A stretch of 64,000 nucleotides of DNA from Corynebacterium pygosceleis (GTDB lineage Bacteria; Actinomycetota; Actinomycetes; Mycobacteriales; Mycobacteriaceae). The stretch covers positions 186,001 through 250,000 of the forward strand of contig NZ_JAENIQ020000001.1 in assembly GCF_016595275.2 (NCBI RefSeq). Reading direction: 5' to 3'. The notes under the pieces were generated by a model, which had not been told where the DNA came from, did no database searches, and saw only the letters and a list, made by a program, of their open reading frames with translations. The translations under genes and the position numbers were made by a program. Within the stretch, counting starts at the first letter, position 1. Each line of letters starts with the position of its first letter. Below are positions 56,283 through 64,000 of this stretch, one piece after another.

Positions 56283-56707
56283 CAGTTGCCTCCTTCTTCC
56301 ACCGGCTGCACGAGGCCGGGAAATTCTTCGTCAATTCTGTCGGCCGCGCGGAAACTGACCTCGAACGCGACGTCGATGAAGGTGCCGAGCTGTTCATCCG
56401 TGAGCCCGACGGCGGTATCGACCACATTCTCGAAGACGATGTTGTTGCCGTCGCCCGAGATAACCGTTCTCGGCATCACCATTTCCGTGTTGAGGACGTT
56501 GGCGGCGGCCGCTGCGCGCCCTTCATCGTGACTCAGCTTTCCACGCCGCCAGCCGGCGATCCGGAGCAGATCCTCCCCGATGGTGAAGAAGAAGAAGATC
56601 TCCTCGTAGCCGACGACGATGTCGTTGTCGTTGTCCCTGGAGAAGCTGAGACCCTTGCCGGTGAGATAGTTCTCCACCCGGGCATCGGTGACCCTGGGTA
56701 AAGCCAT
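56282..56707 (-). CDS. YbjN-like small protein, type A (copy 2)
   Basis: A 141-residue protein starting MALPRVTDARVENYL. The order D(N/D)D(N/D)DIVVG(Y/F), F(F/I)T(I/V).EDLLR(I/V)AGW, AAANVLN and L(T/R)DEQLG is shared with the type A gene at 57249-57689. The region is typical of YbjN-like sequences. It has AAAGGA before the ATG and is coupled to the next B gene by a TGATG overlap. Confidence 0.68.
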   Translation of the reverse strand: MALPRVTDARVENYLTGKGLSFSRDNDNDIVVGYEEIFFFFTIGEDLLRIAGWRRGKLSHDEGRAAAAANVLNTEMVMPRTVISGDGNNIVFENVVDTAVGLTDEQLGTFIDVAFEVSFRAADRIDEEFPGLVQPVEEGGN

Positions 56708-56778
56708 GCGCTGTACTTCCTTTCACTTGTCTGCGCGGGCCTACGGCCCGCAGGTATCGGGGAGGGTCGACCGTGGGG

Positions 56779-57249
56779 TCAGTTGTCCTCTCCCGGGGTG
56801 CCGGGTTCGAGATCGAACTCCTGGCAGAAGTTCCCCATGGTGCTGAGGGTGCCCACGAGCATCAGCTCCATCTGTTCGTCGAGCTGTTCATCCGTGAGTC
56901 CGCCTCCGGTGAAGAGCGTCCCGTCCGCCGCGGCGTAGACGCCGTCGTCATCGACGTTCTTCACGGTGGTCACGAAGTGGGTTCCGGCGTTGACCATCTT
57001 CGCCCAGCCGAGAACCTCCTCCTCCCGTGCCACCGGCAGTCGCTCGAAGGTCGAGGCGCTGAACACCACCGCGAAGTCGAAGGAGGCGTCGACGATGACC
57101 GGGAAGCCGTTGATGATGCAGTAGAACCGCGGGGCACCGTCATCGGCCCGGTCCGCCGTGATCTCCTGGCGGATCAGTGCCGCCTCGATACGTTCCGGGG
57201 TGACCGGGGTGGGGTTTTCGGCGGCTGTCTTCGATTTGAACCAGGCCAT
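56779..57249 (-). CDS. YbjN-like small protein, type B (copy 1)
   Basis: A 156-residue protein starting MAWFKSKTAAENPTPVTPERIE. It is the paralog of the type B gene downstream and is coupled to its own type A gene by TGATG. A second half with LTDEQLDEQMELMLVGTLSTMGNF matches LTDAQLDKQLDLMLKGVLPTIDRF in the paralog. No enzyme motif is visible. Confidence 0.68.
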   Translation of the reverse strand: MAWFKSKTAAENPTPVTPERIEAALIRQEITADRADDGAPRFYCIINGFPVIVDASFDFAVVFSASTFERLPVAREEEVLGWAKMVNAGTHFVTTVKNVDDDGVYAAADGTLFTGGGLTDEQLDEQMELMLVGTLSTMGNFCQEFDLEPGTPGEDN

Positions 57250-57689
57250 CAGTTCTCATCCTCCTTGGATTCCTCAACTGCGGGTGCGAGGTCGGGCAGA
57301 TCCGCCGCGAGGCGCTCCCCCGCCATGAAACTCGTCCGGAGGGACATGACGATGAACTCTCCGAGTTGTTCGTCCGTGCGCCCCGAGGTCGTCTTCAGGG
57401 CGTTCTCGAAGATGATGCTCGGCTGTGTACCCCCGATGACCGTCTTCGGTGCCACGAGATCCTGGTTCAGGGCATTGGCTGCGGCGAGCGCCCGTCCGAC
57501 CGCGTCATCGTCGGACAGCTCCGCGTGCCACCAGCCCGCGACCCGCAGTAGATCCTCCTGGACGGTGATGAAGAACGTGAGACCGTCGAAACCGACGACG
57601 ATGTCGTCATCGTCGTCCCTGCCGAAGTTGAGCCCCTCACCGGTGAGGAAACTCTCCACCCGGGAGTGGGTGACCTTTGGTAACGCCAT
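57249..57689 (-). CDS. YbjN-like small protein, type A (copy 1)
   Basis: A 146-residue protein starting MALPKVTHSRVESFLTGEG, paralog of the type A gene downstream. AAGGG lies before the ATG. The 120-base gap upstream, after the large TPR-like gene, contains a TACAGT hexamer at a reasonable distance, so it may also have its own promoter. The tail is acidic (EESKEDEN). Confidence 0.68.
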   Translation of the reverse strand: MALPKVTHSRVESFLTGEGLNFGRDDDDDIVVGFDGLTFFITVQEDLLRVAGWWHAELSDDDAVGRALAAANALNQDLVAPKTVIGGTQPSIIFENALKTTSGRTDEQLGEFIVMSLRTSFMAGERLAADLPDLAPAVEESKEDEN

Positions 57690-57809
57690 GTTCGGTGTAT
57701 CCCTTCATGTCGGGGGCCGTCCCCGGCCACGGCTGCACCGTCCGAGGTGTGCTGGAGTGCACGACCCACTGTAGTTTTATGAACCTATTCTCGCCATACG
57801 GGGATCGAA

Positions 57810-60497
57810 TCAGTTGTCCCCCACTTCCCGGATCCGCTGTTCGGCCGCACGTCGTACGGGGTGCCCGATGAACCGCTTCCCGGACAGGACCCCGAGTGCC
57901 TCACGCGCGATCTCCACGGCGGCCTCCGGCTCGTCACCGTAGAACCGGGCGTCGGACGCCATCATCAGGGCACGCGCCCGGTCCACGGGCTCATCGAGCT
58001 GTTCGAACCCTGACGCCGCCGCGGTGGCGTAGTCCACCGCTGCGGAAAACCGCATCGCGTAGAGGTACATGTACGCCCTGTCGACCAGCCAGTCGGCCTC
58101 CCGCCACTCAGGGGTCTTCGGCCCCGGGTGCCCGGGATCGTTGACCAGGGCGCGCAGGGTGTCGAGGAGGTCATCGACCACGGCCATGTCGGCGTCACCG
58201 ACGTATCCCGGCTGATTCACCGCTGCGGCACAGCACTTGTAGAGAGCCAGCGCGTAGGCCTCGCGGTACTTGTCCACCTTCTCCTTCGTTTGCCCGTCCG
58301 CACCGTCCCCCGCCGCCAGACGATCGGCCGCGTCCCGCCACATGGCACGGGACACCTCGATGATCCGGTGCCAGGTCGATACCGCGCGACGGGCTTCCCC
58401 GGCGTGGTCGAACGCGACGGCAGCCTGTTGCAGGGCCCCCAACTGCCGTTCCCGGTCACCCCTCGTGTCCATGTGTCCGGCGATCTTGAGCAGCTCCTCC
58501 CCCGCCTCGTCGTGGAACTCGAGTTTCGCGGACACCCGGACCAGCGCATGGCGCAGATCCAGCTCAGCCCGCGAACCGGGGTAGCCGGAGATCTTCATCA
58601 GCGCCGTCTCGAGGACCTCGGCGGCCTCGTGGTACCGGTGCGCGGAAATCAGGAGTTCCGCGAGCGTCTGTGCCGCGATGAAGGTCAATCCGGGCAATTC
58701 GGCCGCGGCACAGAGATTGAGCATCTGTCGGGCGCAGTCGATGCCCTCGTCGAGGTAACCGGCGTCACGGGCACCCCGGGCGAGGAAGAGCAGCGCGGTC
58801 AGTCGTACACCGACGGGTTCCGCCGACCCGGTCCGCATCGCGGTGTCCGCCGCCTGGCAGGCCTCCATGATCTGCCCCGAACGGAAGGCCGCCGCAGCCT
58901 CCTCGATCAACCGGTACGCGGGGTCTCCGGTCGTGCCGGGGAGTTCCCCGGTCTCGGCGTCGAGGTCGACGCCGAGGAACCATTCCGCGTCGCCGACGGC
59001 ACGCTGCCACGCGTCCCGCAGCTCATCGGGGACCCCGGCGGCCTCCGGGCTGGTGCGCAGTCCCGGGTGGTCGATCAGGAGGTGGACCGCATGGTGCCAG
59101 TGGACGGTCTCGATCTCGTGTCCCACCGCGGCGTTCGCGGCGAGTGCCTCAGCGAGATCGTCGCCGCGCCACCAGCCGGTGACGTCGATGGGGACCACCG
59201 GTGGTTCGTCCTCCCCCTCGTCCGGGGTCGTCGTGGTCCCCGTGACCGGCCCGGTGGACGCCCCGGGGGAGGTGATGACCTGGTAGTCGGCCTCGTCGGG
59301 GGTGAACATGCCGGACACGTCGGCGACGGCACCCTCCACCGGCCCGGGCAGCGGGGAGACGGGTTCCGGGTCGATGAGCCGCTGCAGCGACGCGACGTGC
59401 ACCGCGTGCTCCATACCCGGGCGGGCGTCGAACTGTTCGGCGATCGTCGTGGCGAGGGTGAGGAACCAGGCACGCGCCTCGGCGAGGGTCGGGCGGGTGA
59501 GCGTCTCGATGCCGGTCACCCACGGCAGGTTTTCACCGGGCAGCGTGGCATCCAGTGTGCGGTCCGTGGCCCCGGGGATCCGGTCGAGGAGCACGACCGC
59601 GGCTGCGGCGAGATTCAGCAGGTCCCTGTGGTCCTCGGCACGTTCCCACCAGGGCAGGTGACGGATGAGGATGGCCTCGGCCCGCTCGAGACGTTCCGGT
59701 CTGCCCGCGGCGCCGGACAGTGCGAGGTAACGGAGGTGGTCCGCGTGCTGGGCGAGATCGGCCGGGTCGCGGCGGTAACGCCGGTATCCGCGGACGTGGG
59801 CGGACCATGCCCTGGTGTCCTGTCCCGTCCGCAACCAGGGTTCGAGCATCTCGGTGAGCAGGCCCTCGGGTTGCGACGAACAGCTGTTCTCCATGTCGCG
59901 GAGCGCCGCCTCGCCGATCTCCCGGGCCGTCTCCCACTCGCCTCGGCTGGCGTGGTACTCGACCCGCTGTTCGGGACCGCAGCCGGCGCAGTCGGCGAGC
60001 TCGGAGTCGGGGAGATCCAGCCACTCGGCGTAGGTGTCCTCGATCCCGTCCCCACCGGTGTTCCGGAGGAACCCCAGGCGGCGCATCGCCACGGCACGTC
60101 CGGGATCCCCCAGCTCCCGGTAGTAGTCGGTCATCAGATCGAGCAGCGAGCGGTACTGCGCGACGGGCACCTCCGGGTTGTTCGCCACCGCGGAGAGCAC
60201 GTACTTGAGGTTCCAGGCGTGCTTGTGGTGCAGGGCGGGGCTGAACAGGTCGGGACGGTTCGAACGCATCTCCTCGACGTAGGAGAAGGGCGCGATGCAG
60301 CGGTAGTTCCGCCCGTCCATGCAGTAGGCGGTGCAGAGCTCCGCGTGGCAGATCAGGGCCTCCTCCAGCCGGTCGGTGTCGACGGCGAGCTGGGCGGCCT
60401 CCGCCCAGAGTTCACTGCAGGTGCTCCCCCACGGTGTGCTGTCGGCACGGTGCATGAGGAGGCGGAGTTCGTCGTGCCGGTTGTCGGGCTCGGTCAT
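57810..60497 (-). CDS. Large TPR-like repeat protein coupled to an Hsp90-family ATPase
   Basis: An 895-residue, mostly helical, soluble protein I cannot assign to a named family. Repeated helix-turn-helix units with Ala/Leu patterns are seen around residues 20-290 and again 520-890 (for example YHEAAEVLETALMKI and AVDYATAAASGFEQL), as in TPR proteins. A Pro/Thr/Asp-rich linker lies near 380-440. The ATG at 60497 has AGGAG seven bases upstream; an ATG at 60530 overlaps the stop of the Hsp90 gene (ATGA) and would give 906 residues. TPR proteins are known partners of Hsp90. Confidence 0.72.
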   Translation of the reverse strand: MTEPDNRHDELRLLMHRADSTPWGSTCSELWAEAAQLAVDTDRLEEALICHAELCTAYCMDGRNYRCIAPFSYVEEMRSNRPDLFSPALHHKHAWNLKYVLSAVANNPEVPVAQYRSLLDLMTDYYRELGDPGRAVAMRRLGFLRNTGGDGIEDTYAEWLDLPDSELADCAGCGPEQRVEYHASRGEWETAREIGEAALRDMENSCSSQPEGLLTEMLEPWLRTGQDTRAWSAHVRGYRRYRRDPADLAQHADHLRYLALSGAAGRPERLERAEAILIRHLPWWERAEDHRDLLNLAAAAVVLLDRIPGATDRTLDATLPGENLPWVTGIETLTRPTLAEARAWFLTLATTIAEQFDARPGMEHAVHVASLQRLIDPEPVSPLPGPVEGAVADVSGMFTPDEADYQVITSPGASTGPVTGTTTTPDEGEDEPPVVPIDVTGWWRGDDLAEALAANAAVGHEIETVHWHHAVHLLIDHPGLRTSPEAAGVPDELRDAWQRAVGDAEWFLGVDLDAETGELPGTTGDPAYRLIEEAAAAFRSGQIMEACQAADTAMRTGSAEPVGVRLTALLFLARGARDAGYLDEGIDCARQMLNLCAAAELPGLTFIAAQTLAELLISAHRYHEAAEVLETALMKISGYPGSRAELDLRHALVRVSAKLEFHDEAGEELLKIAGHMDTRGDRERQLGALQQAAVAFDHAGEARRAVSTWHRIIEVSRAMWRDAADRLAAGDGADGQTKEKVDKYREAYALALYKCCAAAVNQPGYVGDADMAVVDDLLDTLRALVNDPGHPGPKTPEWREADWLVDRAYMYLYAMRFSAAVDYATAAASGFEQLDEPVDRARALMMASDARFYGDEPEAAVEIAREALGVLSGKRFIGHPVRRAAEQRIREVGDN

Positions 60498-60526
60498 GGG
60501 GTGCTCCTGGTCGTCGGGTACGTGGT

Positions 60527-62356
60527 TCATGTGGCGTCGCCGTCATCGAGGGACGCACTGATCAGTGCGGTGAAGAGGTTGGAGGACCAGGCCCGCACCT
60601 GGGCGTCCATGCGGTGCCTGCCGCTGAGCAGGGCCTGCACGTAGAAGCCCCTGACCGCCGATTCCACGATCACCGGGCTACCGCCTCCGGCGGCCGCGCC
60701 GGCGAGCTGGTGGATGATTCCGGCGTTGGCGTTCAGGATCAGCTGGGGTGCGTGGTCGTCGGCCTTCTCCGGGTGCATGAAATCGACCAGACCCGCGAAC
60801 AGCCCCTCCGTACGGCGTTGCCGTTCCTCGAGTGCCCGACCCGCCGCATCCGGGTTGGGCAGGAACAGGACCGCCATCGTGGCGGGGAGGAACTTCCGCA
60901 CGACGATGTTCAGCTTCTGTCCCTCGAGGGCGAGTTCGGCCGCGTCCACGAGGGGGATCAGTGCCGCCTCTGTACCGAGGTCGACGTTCTCGAGGACACC
61001 GAGGACGTCCCGGGGGTCGAGTTCCGCGATGTCCGCTTCCGGGCGGTCGAGTCTGATCTGCCCGATGACCTCCTCGTCGTAGGAGAAACCGGCGTTGACG
61101 ATGCACAGTCCGTTGGCCTCCGCCACCGGGCGCAGGGCACGGAACCGGTCGTCGGTCGTCGTGTAGGCGATCCGCCCGTGTTTCCCGAGGATCTCGTCGA
61201 GCGTGAGCATCCCGAGTGAGGTGGAGAACGGGACGCTGGAGGCCACCAGTGCGCGGGTCTCCTCGTCGGTCACGGCCAGGGCCTTCAGGCCCGTGAGGTG
61301 GAGGGCGAGGAACTCGCGGAACCGGGCGGGCTCCCGCTCGGCGAGGTTGTTCATCCAGTTCCGGATCGCGGCACCGATGCCCTGTCGGGTCTCCTCCAGC
61401 AGTTCATCGTCGAACAATCCCTCACGGGATGCCGTGGGCTTGAGGTGTTCCGCATCGGCGACGACACGGACGAAGTACGCCCACTCAGGCACGACGTCGT
61501 AGGCGCGCTCGGACAGCAGCATCCGGCGCAGGTACACGCGGTGGTGCTGCTCCTGGCCCGGGTGCCCGGCACGCGCGGAGATGAACGCGATCCCGCGGAG
61601 ACCGGCGACGGGAACATCGAGTGGAACCTGGTCGAAGGGGGTGAAGCCGAACTCCTCGTCACACCAGCGGGCCGCCGCGTCCCGGTCCATCTCCCAGGGC
61701 GCGACCGCCTCGCTGAGGCACTCCGGTTCGGCTCCCCTCCGGGCGAGTGTCACCGTCACCGGGAGGTGGCTGCCGTAGGACAGGATCCGGCGGCGCAGCA
61801 CCTCGTGTTCCGCGTGCCGCTCCCCCGGCATCACCTCGAGGGTCACCGTGGTACCGGGGCCGGTGAGCTCGGCCGGGAGTTCACCGTCGGTGACCACGCT
61901 CGCGGACCAGGTTCCATCGTTGGAGCCCCGCCAGCACACCGGTTGCCCGGGGGTCGTGGCGGAGCGACTGTGGACGGTGATCCGCGGGGAGATCATGAAG
62001 CAGGACAGCAGTCCGATACCGAACTGCCCGATGAAGTCGCTGCGGGACATTCCCCATTCGTCGCGTTTCGACGACGCCCCGATGGTGGCGAGAAGCCCCT
62101 CGGCCTGCTGCGGGGTCAGGCCGATGCCCGTGTCGGTGACGGTGATCGTGGTGCCGTCGGTGATGACACGGATCTCGGCGGGGCAGTCCGGGTCGATCGC
62201 GCGGTGCGCGGTGATCGCGTCGACGCCGTTCTGCAGGAGTTCCCGGACGAAGACCTGGGGGCCGGAGTAGAGGTTCCGGCTGAGGATCTCGACGATACCG
62301 CCGAGATCGACCTGGAAGTTGTGGCTCTCAGCGCGTGCGCCGTCGGGCTGGGTCAT
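60527..62356 (-). CDS. Hsp90-family ATPase (HtpG-like)
   Basis: A 609-residue Hsp90-type GHKL protein. N-terminal ATP site: RELLQNGVDAI (N-box Glu/Asn/Asp), DTGIGLTPQQ (DxGxG), GQFGIGLLS and GTTVTL. The middle domain has the catalytic-Arg loop PTASREGLFDD. The C-terminal part is diverged and lacks any MEEVD tail. It is close in length to HtpG but differs enough that it may be a specialised paralog. A TATTCT hexamer on the minus strand (62402-62407) could be its -10. It leads the TPR-like and YbjN-like genes. Confidence 0.85.
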   Translation of the reverse strand: MTQPDGARAESHNFQVDLGGIVEILSRNLYSGPQVFVRELLQNGVDAITAHRAIDPDCPAEIRVITDGTTITVTDTGIGLTPQQAEGLLATIGASSKRDEWGMSRSDFIGQFGIGLLSCFMISPRITVHSRSATTPGQPVCWRGSNDGTWSASVVTDGELPAELTGPGTTVTLEVMPGERHAEHEVLRRRILSYGSHLPVTVTLARRGAEPECLSEAVAPWEMDRDAAARWCDEEFGFTPFDQVPLDVPVAGLRGIAFISARAGHPGQEQHHRVYLRRMLLSERAYDVVPEWAYFVRVVADAEHLKPTASREGLFDDELLEETRQGIGAAIRNWMNNLAEREPARFREFLALHLTGLKALAVTDEETRALVASSVPFSTSLGMLTLDEILGKHGRIAYTTTDDRFRALRPVAEANGLCIVNAGFSYDEEVIGQIRLDRPEADIAELDPRDVLGVLENVDLGTEAALIPLVDAAELALEGQKLNIVVRKFLPATMAVLFLPNPDAAGRALEERQRRTEGLFAGLVDFMHPEKADDHAPQLILNANAGIIHQLAGAAAGGGSPVIVESAVRGFYVQALLSGRHRMDAQVRAWSSNLFTALISASLDDGDAT

Positions 62357-62429
62357 GGATCGTTCGGTGCCTTTCTCGGACGGTCTCCGGGGACTGCACC
62401 AAGAATACGGTTTCCCCGTGAAAATGGAG

Positions 62430-62488
62430 CAGACCCGGCCCCTCCTACCACCGGACGTCGGGCGTTCGGTGTGGTGGGACCGGGTCTG
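62430..62488 (-). terminator. groEL terminator
   Basis: CAGACCCGG (62430-62438) pairs with CCGGGTCTG (62480-62488), with further imperfect pairing inside (CTACCAC with GTGGTGG). It lies between the groEL stop and the Hsp90-family gene. Confidence 0.65.
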
Positions 62489-62509
62489 TGCCGGTGTCAG
62501 GCGTTCAGC

Positions 62510-64000
<1,491 letters not shown>

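Noticed and set aside
58128..60644. An 838-codon frame opposite the TPR-like gene
   Set aside because: No motifs; the sense strand has coupling, a ribosome site and helical repeats.
62357..62509. CIRCE or HAIR heat-shock operators before the Hsp90-family gene
   Set aside because: I searched by eye for both inverted repeats and found neither.

Overview
The window looks like a chromosomal segment of a high-GC Corynebacterium. The evidence is gene content and order: groEL with a His-rich tail, sigD with its anti-sigma gene, guaB/guaB3/guaA, an EsrISR-like envelope-stress system, imuA'/imuB, metQNI, dnaE2, mntABCD-mntR, folD, metX, metY and the monomeric icd. As I recall the C. glutamicum chromosome, many of these occur in a similar order there. 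DtxR-like, McbR-like and LexA-like sites, GTG/TTG starts and at least one apparently leaderless gene fit the same group. I see no tRNA, rRNA, CRISPR array, transposase or phage gene.

Region by region. 1-4.3 kb: a deoxysugar (probably L-fucose) catabolic operon (kinase end, class II aldolase, sugar porter, FucU mutarotase) followed by a LacI-type regulator. 4.3-11.8 kb: exonuclease III, an MFS exporter, NADP isocitrate dehydrogenase, a Pit phosphate transporter and a secreted anchored protein. 12-23 kb: metY and metX, each with McbR-like operators, separated by an opposite-strand heme-acquisition locus (htaA-hmuTUV plus two nearly identical single-domain HtaA proteins) with DtxR-like boxes. 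22.9-29.5 kb: DUF3017 protein, folD, trmL and the manganese uptake operon mntA-(hairpin)-mntBCD-mntR. 29.6-34.8 kb: a PH-domain membrane protein pair and dnaE2. 35-39.8 kb: metQNI, an Apd1-like ferredoxin and a lipoprotein. 39.8-48.8 kb: imuA'-imuB with an excellent SOS box, an EsrISR-like three-component system, a large membrane protein and an Excalibur lipoprotein. 48.8-55.6 kb: guaA, guaB3, guaB, a leaderless DUF5319 gene, rsdA and sigD. 55.8-62.4 kb: a cluster of two tandem YbjN-like gene pairs, a roughly 900-residue repeat protein and an Hsp90-family ATPase. 62.5-64 kb: the end of groEL.

The most unusual element is the 55.8-62.4 kb cluster. An Hsp90-type GHKL ATPase is translationally coupled to a large TPR-like protein. 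Four small YbjN-like proteins, arranged as two duplicated A-B pairs, follow on the same strand, and groEL lies upstream. I suggest it is a dedicated chaperone/co-chaperone system of unknown client. The second notable feature is the heme locus lying between metY and metX, with about 658 bp of almost perfect identity between two hemophore genes whose ends differ.
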